64,000 bases of DNA from Rhizophagus irregularis (taxonomy: Eukaryota; Glomeromycota; Glomeromycetes; Glomerales; Glomeraceae). The position numbers were made by a program, and so were the translations under genes. The first letter of the stretch is position 1, and every line of letters begins with the position of its first letter. Shown piece after piece: positions 27,771 through 38,955 of the stretch. The notes under the pieces are model-generated. The model saw nothing but the letters and a program-made list of their open reading frames with translations, had not been told where the DNA came from and did not search any database. Location of the stretch: contig NC_089455.1 in NCBI RefSeq assembly GCF_026210795.1, positions 1,302,001 to 1,366,000 on the forward strand. The letters are read 5' to 3'.

Positions 27771-28800
27771 AATGATATTGTGCAACTATGATGATCCATA
27801 AATAAAACGCGTCTATAACGCGCAGTTTGTGCATTTTGCGCAGTTCTTGCATTTTACGCAGTTTTGTTTATTTTACTTATATAAAAATGCCACCAATCTA
27901 ACTAAAAAGAACTCGTACTGCTATTAGTTTTGATATTAAGAGAGAAATCTGTGAGATGCCAACTTTTATCTTTAAAATAAATTTAAAATAATTCGTTTAA
28001 TATATGTAGATGTTTAGGAATCATCAATTATATTATTAATATAAAATTTTGTAAGTTTGATAAAATCTGATATAAAAAAATTTATTAAATACCTGTAAAT
28101 GCAAGCTACACGAATGAAATTATATTCATTTGAAAGAGAAAATTGAGGTCTATCTAATAAGCCTAAAATCGAATGAATTGAATCACTGGATTGTGAATAA
28201 TTACGTCTAATATATTTATTTTTAATTTTTAAATTTGATTTGACTTTGATCGTTAATTACGCCTCATCCAGTGATCCAATTTTCCTGATCTTTGATTCTT
28301 ACGATAGAGCAAATTCTCAGCTTTCAAATGAATGTAAAATGATGACGTTAGCATATCTCCAGGAATAATAATGCACGATTTTGTCACCTGCATAAAGTCC
28401 GATCTGAAAATTTTATTTCTTACCAAAAAATGCTTTCATAAGAGAATCCCAAATTCTTTTACTTTATTTAAAAGATTTTATTTGCCATTTAAGGATTTTA
28501 GTAGAATAAATCTAATAAAATAATTTTAAAAGATAAAAAACAAATATATAATTAGTTATTTTGAAAAAAAAAGAATATCTTATTATTCATTTTACAACTA
28601 TTTTACATCATAATTATTTTTTACTTGCATGTATTTTTTACAAAGAAAAAACAATAAATTAATGCTAAAAATTATGAAAAAATATGTCTTATCTATGTAT
28701 ATAAAATATTAAGTTTTTTCTTTTACTTACCACTTAAAAATAACTGCTATATTTGCTTATAAACTTTTTTGTCATATTTAATAAAAGTGAATAGAAAAAT
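27771..28800. other. Non-coding stretch
   Basis: No gene. An imperfect hairpin spans about 28110-28345 (ATTCATTTGAAAGAGAAAATT against AATTCTCAGCTTTCAAATGAAT). Otherwise AT-rich. Confidence 0.4.
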
Positions 28801-28810
28801 GATGGAAAAG

Positions 28811-29010
28811 TGATGGGAGTGATGGGGAAAAAGAAGTGGTTATTACCGTTATTTTTGAATATTGATTAAAAAAATTTTTTTTATTTTTTAATAAATCTGA
28901 GTTACGTAAATATGTAACACATATTTAATTTAGATTTGTGTAATGTTAATCTTACTAAAATATTAAATTTTTATAAAAATCTTAATTTAGACTAATTCCA
29001 AAAATCGGCA
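28811..29010. repeat. About 200-bp dispersed repeat, copy 1
   Basis: Reads as the reverse complement of 37807-38013 at about 95% identity by eye. The sequence just beyond its left edge (28791-28810) differs from the other copy exactly where the CACTGGTCGAA terminus begins there, so this copy serves as an uninterrupted reference. Confidence 0.8.
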
Positions 29011-29585
29011 CATATGTTGCTGATCATTTCCTAAATTTTTTTAAAAGTGATTGGCAAAATTAATTATTCATAAGTAAAGTTAAAACTGACATTCAAAAGC
29101 ACCTTTGATGTCTTAAATAAACTTGTAGAGTAGGAAAAAATCCATTTATCTACTAATTTTGAAGTTTATACTATTAATCAAAATAGCAATAATCATATGA
29201 CCCAGGTTCAAACACCCTGTGTTCAAATAAAAATTGCCTAAATAAATATAGTGTAATTTTATAAAAAATTTATTTATTTAAATACTATTAAAAAAAAGAA
29301 AAATTTTATTATATAAAATAATTGTAATTTTAATTAATATTATAAATTTTATTTAAATTATACTATTATATATAATTATATAAAAAGTATTTTACTTGTA
29401 TAATTATACTTATAATAGAATTTTAAATATTTAATATATAGTAAAATTTATAATTAACTTTTTACTAAAATTAACTTTTTTTATTTTTTATTTTTTTGCA
29501 ATTATCTTAGTATTTATTCTATAAAGTATTTATATTTAAAATATATTTAAAATAAGAAAATTTTTTAAAATACACTAGTATGTGT
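29011..29585. other. AT-rich non-coding stretch
   Basis: No ORF and no recognisable repeat beyond A/T runs. Confidence 0.4.
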
Positions 29586-30222
29586 AGTGCTCCTAACAGA
29601 TCAGATCAGATTTTACTAAGATTCAATCTGATCTGAAATTAATTAAATCTGATCTGATCTGATCTGATCTGATTCAAAACTGATTAAATCTGATCTGATC
29701 TGAATCTGATCTGATTTGATTTGAATCTGATTTGAATCTGAATAAATATGTTATAAATTCTAAAGCTATAATTTGTAAATATGTAATTCGGCCAGAATTA
29801 TGCACTTAACTCCGGCAGGAATTATGGATTTTCCTAAAAAGGAATTAAGGTTACACAAAATGCCAAAGTGGTTCCTATAAAAATCGATTTTTGTGGAACG
29901 GCTATCACCAAAAAAGGAAATGATCGACATATCCGTTTTGGAAAATTATGAATTAATTCCAGCCGGCATTATGAATTCGGCTGAAATTATTAGTAAAATC
30001 AAATCTGACAGATACAATCTGATCAGATTCAGATTTTAAATAAGCCTAATCTGAATCTGATCTGATCTGATCTGATTTGATCTGAAACTAATCTGATTTG
30101 TTCAGATCAAATTTTTTTTGATCTGAATCTGAACTGCAGATTAAATTTATCTGATCTGATCTGAATCTGATCAGATCAGATTCAGATCAAATCTGATCAG
30201 ATCAGATTTTTTTCGGAGTACT
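29586..30222. mobile_element. Foldback element built of GATCTGA repeats
   Basis: Ends AGTGCTCC and GGAGTACT are inverted and enclose two blocks (29600-29750, 30000-30205) of (TC)TGATCTGA(A)TCTGA words complementary to each other. The unrelated centre contains ACTCCGGCAGGAATTATGG-type motifs. No coding capacity. Resembles the nested element at 4674 in layout. Confidence 0.55.
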
Positions 30223-31599
30223 AACTGTATGCGAAATACAAGTCACATGACTTTAATTTGTAACCCATATCACACCCTTCTAGTTTTCCATTTTTACTAT
30301 TTATTCTAGGGACTTAGAATTTTTTCAGTAAAAAACCTTATTTATCACATATTATATGTCATACCCCCATAATTTTGGCCAAATTTATAATTCCAGCCAA
30401 AATTTATCTGAATTTCCATTTTTGAAGGTCATTTAAAACGGGGGCAAATCACGTAACTTCAAAAAAAATTGTTTTCATAAAATAAAACTTTTTATATATT
30501 TAACCAGGATCCCGGACATCACATATATAACTCATAACTGATCTGCATGAATTTAGCACTTTTTGCTTCTGCTAAAATAGATCTAATTTGCTAAAAATCA
30601 AATTAAAGAGGGATCATCATACTTTCTCTCCTGTTGAACTCTGCACATTTTTTTCCAAGAAGACATGAATGAAAAATATGAGGATTTTTTGCCTTGAGTG
30701 ATAGTAAAAGGACTTTTCGACATTATATGAAGTTATTACTGAAGTCTTTAGTTTCGCCTGAACTCTTTACGACTTATATTGAGTTAGGACTGTTATCATG
30801 AGTCTTGGAGTTACCAATAATAACGTAAGATGGCAGTTCCATACAAACGTTCCCTTAGGCTTTCTGAAAAGTTGAAAAGTAGTGTGTCTTGATTCCTACG
30901 CCTTTAAAGTCTAACTGGTCAAATGGTTTGCAAGCCGGACTGTTATTTCTTGGAAGGAGCTCCTGAGTCCTGACCAACATATTTCTTGCTAGTTGATGTT
31001 GTTAACGGGGGAGTTAGTTTTCTAAAATAAGGAGACAGAGTTGAGGTGTATATTTGGTATTTTTTACTCAAGTTTTTCTTATTGCACTTCAAGTTTTCCT
31101 AAAGTTTATATTTTTATTTTTTGCTTTTTGTTTTTCTTGGTCATTTTTTCAGTGTAACCTTATTTTCTTTGGGGTGGAGGGATACTGGAAAATTTGATCA
31201 TCATGATGGCTTGATGTTACTAATTTTCAAAATTGATGATCACTTGGGTGATAAGGGGGTGACAGGTTGGATATTGCAGTTTTTGTAATATACCGATCAA
31301 GGTGGTCACATGTTGGACTATCATTGGATTGACTTATCTAGGTAGATCTTAGGTTGAAGGATTGTTCGCAATGAGGTGGGTGTCCTTTCAAGGATTGCAC
31401 GACACTAAAAAGTTCCTTATCAGCTAGACTGCACGACACTAAAAAATTCTCAGAGACTTTTGTGAAGTAGGTTTGTTATCTATAGTATGTAGTTAAATAG
31501 GGGAAATTGAATTTTGTTCCTTTTTGATAGTGCTAATGGTACTTGGCATATGGGGTGACTTGATCTTTAAATGTAGCGGGATGCTTCGCTGGGTACGTA
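30223..31599. other. Non-coding stretch
   Basis: No ORF. Starts with a hAT-MITE-like end (AGGATCCCGGACATCACATA, about 30504). The part 30600-31560 is less AT-rich than its surroundings and may derive from an old non-coding element; I could not identify it. Confidence 0.35.
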
Positions 31600-32482
31600 C
31601 ACCTACCTGCCAAAAGTATCCAGGCACTTCTAAAAAATAACCATTAAATCACATTATTTCGACATCCAGTGATCAGAATTTAATGATTTGTGATTCATTG
31701 GATTCGTCTAATTGAGACGCATCTAACCGCAGTATTTTTAAGTCTGTAGGTTCAATAGATCAGATTTTATTGATAAATGTCTAAAAACAGTAAAATGTAA
31801 ATAACTTTTGATCCATCAATCCTAGAGACATGAAAATAATAGATACAATGTACCTTAACAAGACAAATCTAATGAGTCATATTTCATCTTACTAGGTTTA
31901 ATAAGGAAGAAAACGTTATGAAATTTGTATTTGCTAAATTTTTAAAGATAAAAAATGAATTATTTGCATAATACTGTTGAGAATAACATCTGATCCATCA
32001 AATTTAGAGACATAATAATATTGCAATTAGATGCATCTTGATAATATTAATTCATTGAATCATAAATAATTAAATTCTGATCACTGGTTATTGAAATAAT
32101 GTGATTTAACTTTATGAAGTAATTCATTTTTCATCTTTAAAAATTTAGCAAATACAAATTTTATAACGTTTTCTTCCCTATTAAACCTAGTAAGATGAAA
32201 TATGACTCATTAGATTTGTCTTGTTAAGATACATTGTATCTATTATTTTTATGTCTCTAGGATTGATGGATCAAAAGTTATTTGCATTTTACTGTTTTTA
32301 GACATTTATCGATAACTTCTGATCTATTGAACCTACAGACTTGAAAATACTGCAGTTAGATGCATCTCAATTAGACGAATCCAATGAATCACAAATCATT
32401 AAATTCTGATCACTGGATGTCGAGATAATGTGATTTAATATTTATTTTTTAGAAGTACCCGGATACTTTTGGCAGGTGGGTG
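31600..32482. mobile_element. 883-bp foldback element with Tc1/mariner-like ends
   Basis: Ends CACCTACCTGCCAAAAGTAT and its complement, each flanked by TA (31598-31599, 32483-32484). Arms of about 370 bp (31600-31960 and 32105-32482) are complementary at about 90% by eye, including TTGATCCATCAATCCTAGAG and ATTTGTCTTGTTAAG. No transposase. Confidence 0.85.
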
Positions 32483-32607
32483 TATAGCATAGTTGACTTT
32501 ACCTTGTTTAAGATATAACTTGGAGGAGTAGCCATAATAATTTATATAGAGAGGGTGTTGGATTTATAATCTTAGCATTTCTTTTTATGTATGTTCTCAG
32601 AAGATTA

Positions 32608-32916
32608 CTGTATATCGCGGGCCATAGTACCCCCTATGCATAGTACCTCTTGAAAAATTTCATAGAATTGTATAGTACCCAGGGGATATTTTACAATTAT
32701 CTCGTGATCTAGTGATCAGATTTGAGCCATCTTTTTTTGTTTGATAGCTCTCATTGAGCTCTTTAAAATAAAAAAAAGATCGTTCAAATTGGACTGGTAG
32801 ATCATGAGATATTCGCAAAAAACGGAATTTTTAGGCTTTGTTTAGTACTCGGGGGTACAGGGTCAAACCCCTGATTTTTGCAAGATACCCGGGGTACTGT
32901 AGTCCGCTATATACGG
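32608..32916. mobile_element. 309-bp TA-flanked MITE with the recurrent palindrome
   Basis: Inverted ends CTGTATATCGCGGGCCATAG and (complement) CCGTATATAGCGGACTACAG, both followed by AGTACCCC-like words, flanked by TA. The centre (about 32695-32825) is a copy of the recurrent palindrome (TCTCGTGATCTAGTGATCAG...CTGGTAGATCATGAGAT). Confidence 0.75.
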
Positions 32917-33259
32917 TATTTGTTCTTGTATTAGTTAATTTTGCACTTTGTTATACAGTCAACTCCCTCTATAGTCACTCCCGTTATAGTTACATTCTAC
33001 TATATAGTCACACCAGTTGAATGTTCAAAACACATTATTATTAAAATCTATCCTATATAGTCACAATCTATCTATAGTCACTATCATACCTATCCTCAAA
33101 AATCTTATATTAAAAAGAACCGTTTATAATCACAGTTATATAAAGAATATATTAAATAACTTGGCATCTAATAATCGTACAAAGATGTATCATAGGCAGC
33201 AATGGGGAATCGTACGCCCATTTGAGACGAATTGAATGGCGGTAGTTTTATCCTTTTCC

Positions 33260-34165
33260 TTTGCAAGTGTTTACGGCCAGACCACCCATTGCCTCTTATG
33301 AGACTAATCTCGGGTCTGCGTGCCTATCATCTTCAATGGGCAACCATTATACCGAGTACTTAATTCCTCAGGTAACAGCACTACTATAGAAGACATCCTC
33401 TATTGGGCCATTTTAGGCTGATCTGAAGCTAGGTACACGCCGCCTACTCATCCTATACCCATTGCATGATACTGATACTCAATTTATTTAACGACCTTTA
33501 GAGAGCATCTACTTTCATGAAGGACTTTCGACAGGTAACATCAACTATCTAGTACCCTTCCATCCACCCATTTTAGGGTACTAAGTACCATCAAAGGCCA
33601 CTACAGCCCGCGATTACCTAGCACCGATAGTACAGTTGTTTACCCCAAGTGGTATACTTTGTAGTGACCACTCAGACAGGAAGTAGCAGGCATCTGTCCA
33701 GGATCACCCCCTTGCTGGTGGGTATCAACCACCAGGGATCACCAACCAGGACCCAAGGAGTAGAGAATCGAACCCCATAACCATGCTACCTGTTCTGTGC
33801 ACGAACACCTTGGTTGGTCTAAGACCTAACAGAAGGTCTAACTACCACTAAGACATTGCACCCTCAGCTTTACCATCTAGGATGACCATCTAGCCATTAC
33901 TGACCCCAAGTGGTATCGTGGAGTGACCACCCGGACAGGAAGTCCCCCCAAGGTATGGTAGTGACCTCAAGGACAGGACTGCGCACATGCTAATGGCCTC
34001 ATAGGAAACGTTAGAAGGACACCATAACCCTTAGTTGAAATGTGCGGCCTAACCGTACACACTAATTCACCATGATGCAGTCCAACTACACTAATCCCTG
34101 TACCTTCACGCTATTGGTTGTAGCGTCCGCAGTAAAATTCTTTTTATTTCCGTGGTCATGGGAAA
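33260..34165 (-). mobile_element. 906-bp SINE-like retroelement with 15-bp duplication
   Basis: Flanked by GTTTTATCCTTTTCC on both sides (33245-33259, 34166-34180). The homologous element at 25854 has a single GTTTTATTCTTTTAC at 26151 with no insertion, an empty site. The sequence is much richer in G/C than its host and is homologous to 53894-54655 (AAGTGGTATACTTTGTAGTG, GAAATGTGCGGCCTAACCGT). On the minus strand it starts just past the tRNA-like box B of the other copy, so it looks 5'-truncated. An internal GGGGTTCGATTCTC (complement, near 33770) is box-B-like. No ORF. Confidence 0.78.
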
Positions 34166-34299
34166 GTTTTATCCTTTTCCGATCACTGGCTGACGAGTTA
34201 TTCAACAAAATGTTAAACATCAGCATTATTATATTTCTTGATTTACGTTTACTGCGCCATTTAACATTTTGCTAGATTTCTAGGTACCTAGTGATTGTA

Positions 34300-34690
34300 A
34301 AAAGACGATTTATAGCTCGTTGGAATCGCCTCATCGAGACGAATCGAATGGTGGTAAGATCATTTCTCTGTGATCAATATTGGCGGAGTTATTACTTAAA
34401 AACCATTTAATATTTTTTAATTTCGGAAATTGATCTAGTGATTGGATTTCGATGTATCTTATACCATTAGATTCGTCTCATCAAGACGAATCGAATGGTA
34501 GTAAGATCGTCTTTCTAGGATCAATATTGGAAGAGTTATTACACAAAAACATTAATATTTTTTTAATTTCGGAAATTAATCTAGTGATTGGATTTCGACG
34601 TATTTTATACCATTAGAACCGTCTCATCAAGACGAATCGAATGGCGGTAAGATCATCTCTCTACGATTAATATTGGCGAAGTTACAATAC
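34300..34690. repeat. Tandem repeat, about 2.5 units of 155 bp
   Basis: Repeated words ATCGAATGG(T/C)(G/A)GTAAGAT, AATATTGG(C/A)(G/A)GAGTTA, GATCTAGTGATTGGATTTCG and CGTCTCATCAAGACGAATCG recur in order. Confidence 0.75.
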
Positions 34691-35167
34691 AATAAAGTTT
34701 TAAGTATAATTCTGACTAAAATTATGTTAATTTTTGGCCGGAATTATGATATACAAATATAAGAAATTTTTTATATAGTCACATCTCTTTATAATCACCA
34801 AATATGGACTGTCCCAAATGTGTGACTATAAAGAGAGTTGACTGTAGTTTTTTCTTGAATACCTTGTATTTTTTAAAGTTACTTGCGGCAAAAATTAATA
34901 AAATTCAAGTACAAGCTTTGTTAAACTAAAAATCAAATTATCACATTTTAAATCTATACTAATTTGCTAAAACTCAAAATATGAGTTATAGTGAAATTTT
35001 AAATAATATAGGTTTATATTTGCTTAATAAAATTTATTAAAATTATTTGTAGATTAGTAAATTTAATTGTCAATTAACAATCTTTTTTTTTTATTATCAA
35101 TAAAAAAATAAATAATTAATAACAACTGACTTTTTGCCAAAAAAGACCTTTTTTATTTTCAGTTTTT

Positions 35168-35294
35168 TGCAATTATCTCAGCATCCAATGATCCGATTCA
35201 AGCAGATTTTTTTTATTTTGTCAAGCTCGATGAGGGCTACAAAATAAAAAAAGTTCACATAAATTGGATCACTGGATACTAAGATAATCGCAAA
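35168..35294. repeat. Recurrent palindrome, copy 4
   Basis: GCAATTATCTCAGCATCCAA...TTTTTTTATTTTGT pairs with CAAAATAAAAAAAGTTCACA...GGATACTAAGATAATCGC. Same layout and key words (CAGTGATCC/GGATCACTG-like) as at 27007 and 32695. Confidence 0.7.
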
Positions 35295-35789
35295 AAACAT
35301 GATTTTTTTTTTTTGAAATTTAGGCCAATTTGCTAAAAAGTTACTCTCTGAATTGTATATGTAACAGTTACTGGAAATATCACAAAAAAAGAAGGCAAAT
35401 TTTTTTCACTAAAGTTGGTAAAAAAAATTTTGTGGTATAATATCTTCTTTAAGTATACAATATATGTATATAATTAAAATTGGCCAAAATTAATTAAATC
35501 GGGATAAATTTGCAAATCAATAATTCATAATTCTGGCCAAAATTTTGTTAATTCTGGCCAGATTCATAATGCCAGCCTAAATTTAGGTAAAATGAAAAAA
35601 TTTAGATTATATATCACATTATATTTATACAATATAATCAGTTTAATTAAAAAAAAAAATTTTAAACTTATTGACCACTTCTACAATTTTATTAAAAAAA
35701 TATTCACATAATCTTTATTATTCAACTTGAATCTTTATTTAAAGTTAATGTATTTTTTATAAAAAAATAAAAGATTGAAAATTAGTACT

Positions 35790-36470
35790 ATTATGAACAA
35801 TGACAATTGCGCCATGAGTATTAATCAAAAATTCATAAAATTTAAAATACAAATATTTTTGACATTGCTGAACATTTTATACTTAATTTATAAAGTCAAT
35901 TTACTTAGAGCCAAAGTGCCAAAATTACGCTCTGATGTTTCAGATCAGGTGTATAAAATATAAACACTAATTACGCCATAAGCATCAATCAAAAATTCAT
36001 GATAATTAAGATGTGAGTAGATTCGACAATGCTGAACAATTTTCACTTAATTTAATAAGACGATTTACTTAGATCAAAAGTGCCAAAAATACGCTCTGAA
36101 GCTGTTGATCAGGTGTAAAAAAATTTAAAGATCGAAAATTAGTACTGTTACGAATAATGACAGTTACGTCATGGGTATTAACTAAAAATTCACGAAAATT
36201 AAAATACAAGTATTTTCGACCTTACCGAAGATTTTTCACTTAATTTACAAAGTCGATTTACTTAGGTCCAAAGTACCGAAATTACGCTCTGAAGTTGCTG
36301 AACGAAATTTAAAGTTAGTTTAATTATAAAAATTAAAGTAGTTACGCCAGTATTATTAATAAACTTACAAAATTTGAGATTTAGGTAGTTTTGATCTTTC
36401 TGAATAATATTCACTTAATTTACAAAGGCGATTTACTTAGAACCAAAATGGAGAAATTACGCTCCAAAAG
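35790..36470. repeat. Satellite-like tandem array, 4 units of 160-195 bp
   Basis: The block TTTACTTAGA-CCAAA-TGC(C)AAAATTACGCTC(T) recurs at about 35901, 36065, 36257 and 36432, each preceded by GAACA-TTTTCACTTAATTTA. Units differ by substitutions and small indels. Short ORFs inside are not genes. Confidence 0.8.
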
Positions 36471-37806
36471 TTTAATAATATTAAGAAATAATGTAATTTT
36501 TCTATTTTTTGTATTTTATGTAAAACCTACCCAAATAACCTCCATTACAAGCTTAGAAAATCTTTTTCTACTCATAAAATTACATATATTTTTGCTTTTA
36601 AAACTGCATATTTTTTTTATACTTCAACTTCAATCTTGAAAAAAGTGCATTTTTAAGGGGAGTTTTTTGTGAATTATAAAAAAAAAAATTGTTATTAAAG
36701 ATCGGAAAATAAGGATAGAAATTGATAGAACATATGATAATCTATTAATTTTTTAACTTGTATAAATATAGTATATTGGAATTTAGCATTTAACTATAAA
36801 ATAACATAATTTGCTCAATGTTACACAAAATAATTTTAATATGAAAATGATCTGCATATGACATTTCCAGTGACTTGTAATGTCTGGGGTCCTATATAAA
36901 TTAAACTGTCAATTTTTATAATTTATAATTAAAAATATGTAGATTATAGATAAAATAATAATTAATAAAAATAATAAATTAAATATAAATAATTATTAAA
37001 AAAATAAAATGTTGCGAAACTAATTAGACGGTTTTTGGCCTGCATTATGCTTAATTTTGGCCGGAATTATACTTAATTTTGGCCAAAATATAACCCGGAC
37101 CCAAAACTAATATTTTTAAAAATATTATCTATAAAAGTTAAAAAAAAAGGATAAGTTAAATTTAAAAAAAAGTACCAATTTGCTCAAATATAAAATATAA
37201 CTTTGTAAAATCAACACAATTTGCTAAAACTCATAATTATGACTATTAATTAATTTTCAATTAATTTGCTCTATCTAAAATTATGAGTTTAACCTAATTT
37301 TGATTGAATTTGCTAAAACTCATATGTGAGTTATATATGTGATGTCTAGGGTCCTAAAGTGATATTGTCTCTCCTTGATCTATATCATCCTCAGCATAAA
37401 AGTCTTTGGATAAACTATATGCAGATAAATTAAAATATTACTTATTATATAAAAAATTTAAATCAAATAAAATATACTTTATAAAGATAGAGGAACTCTT
37501 TCTGCTAACCGTCTGGACCATATTTTTTCGATAATAATATTTTTTTATTTTTTTTTATTTTTCGCTTATAATTTATAAACCTTTTTCTTATTTCATATAC
37601 TTCAAGCAAAGCCTTAACAGAAAAAAACCTGAGGTAGTTTACTTTAATATTAGAAAGTTTCTTTTATTTTTTTACACTTTTATTTCTTACGCGTTTTTCC
37701 TCTCTTTATGGTGTTTTTAAACTCAAGATGGTCTGGAGAGGCGTATCGTCCAGAATAAGCAAGCTAGTGATAACGACAAGATGTGGACAGTTTTAAGTTT
37801 TATCAT
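36471..37806. other. AT-rich non-coding stretch with MITE ends
   Basis: No gene. Two right-hand ends of the AGGACCCC family are visible: TGTCTGGGGTCCT (near 36880) and GTGATGTCTAGGGTCCT (near 37339). TTTTGGCCGGAATTATAC-type motifs near 37060. Confidence 0.45.
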
Positions 37807-38013
37807 ATGTGCCAATTTTTGGAATTAGTCTAAATTAAGATTTTTATAAAAATTTAATATTTTAGTAAGATTAACATTACACAAATCTAAATTAAATATG
37901 TGTTACATATTTATGTAACTCAGATTTAATAAAAAATAAAAAAAATTTTTTTAATCAATATTCAAAAATAACGGTAATAACCACTTTTTTTTCCCCATCA
38001 CTCCCATCACTTT
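37807..38013. repeat. About 200-bp dispersed repeat, copy 2 (inverted)
   Basis: Inverted relative to 28811-29010. It is cut at CCATCACTTT|CACTGGTCG, where copy 1 continues TCCATC, marking the exact left boundary of the large element that starts at 38014. Confidence 0.8.
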
Positions 38014-38029
38014 CACTGGTCGAAATCAA

Positions 38030-38830
38030 AAAAATTGGACATATGGAAAATCAGCTAAAAATCAGACCAAAATCGACTGACATTACAAATCGGCACATCT
38101 GATTGATGCCAATCGGACAATTTAATGAAAATCCAGAAAAAAATCATCATATTTGATTGACGGCTGATTGATGCCTATTGAAATCAAAAAAAAATCAGAC
38201 AAATGGCAAATCAACCTAAAATTTGCCCAATATTCAAATATGTACTTCCAATTTATAAAATTGACAATTCAATAAAAATTCAATAAAAATTCAATAAAAA
38301 TTTGGCAAAAAATCATTATATTTGATTGACGGCCGATTGATGCTGTTGAAATCAAAAAAAAAATCTGACAAAATGACAAATCAACCTAAAATTTACCCAA
38401 TATTCAAATATGTACTTCCAATTTATGGAAAATCGATAATTCAATAAAAATTCAATAAAAATTTGGCAAAAAATCATTATATTTGATTGATGGCCGATTG
38501 ATGCTGGTTGAAATCAAAAAAAAATCTGACAAAACGACAAATCAACCTAAAATTTACCCAATATTCAAATACGTACTTCCGATTTACAAAATCGATAATT
38601 CAATAAAAATTCAATAAAAATTTGGCAAAAAATCATTATATTTGATTGACGGCCGATTGATGCTCTGAAATCAAAAAAAAAATCTGACAAAATGACAAAT
38701 CAACCTAAAATTTACCCAATATTCAAATATGTACTTCCGATTTATGGAAAATTGATAATTCAATAAAAATTCAATAAAAATTTGGCAAAAAATTATTATA
38801 TTTGATTGACGGCTGATTGATACAAAAAAA
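38030..38830. repeat. Subterminal tandem array, 5 units of 150-170 bp
   Basis: The unit contains CAAATCAACCTAAAATTTAC, CAATATTCAAATATGTACTT, repeated AATTCAATAAAA and TTTGATTGACGGC(C/T)GATTGATGC. The last motif resembles CTGATTGATGCC in the MITE at 26573, tying the array to the same transposon family. Probably transposase-binding repeats (inference). Confidence 0.75.
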
Positions 38831-38955
38831 GTCATCAAAATTAACTTTTGAAAAACATGATTTGTCATTAAAATTCAGAAATTCGGAAAAAATCAACACC
38901 AAATTTATAGTCAATTACTCAATTTATTATAAATTTATGTCTAAAACTTATAAGT

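Larger units (their letters stand above)
32956..34844. mobile_element. Pogo-like non-autonomous element (copy C), interrupted
   Basis: Ends CAGTCAACTCCCTCTATAGT and its near complement ACTATAAAGAGAGTTGACTG, flanked by TA. Internal TATAGTCAC words. It holds the SINE-like insertion at 33260-34165 and a tandem repeat at 34300-34690; without the insertion it is about 970 bp. No transposase. Confidence 0.8.

Noticed and set aside
35775-36639. ORFs of 62 and 82 codons
   Set aside because: They fall inside or at the edge of the 160-195-bp satellite-like array and read Ile/Leu/Phe-rich AT sequence.
28811-38013. A single 9-kb transposon bounded by the inverted 200-bp repeats
   Set aside because: The repeats differ at their outer edges only because the CACTGG element starts there; many unrelated elements lie between, so two independent copies are simpler.
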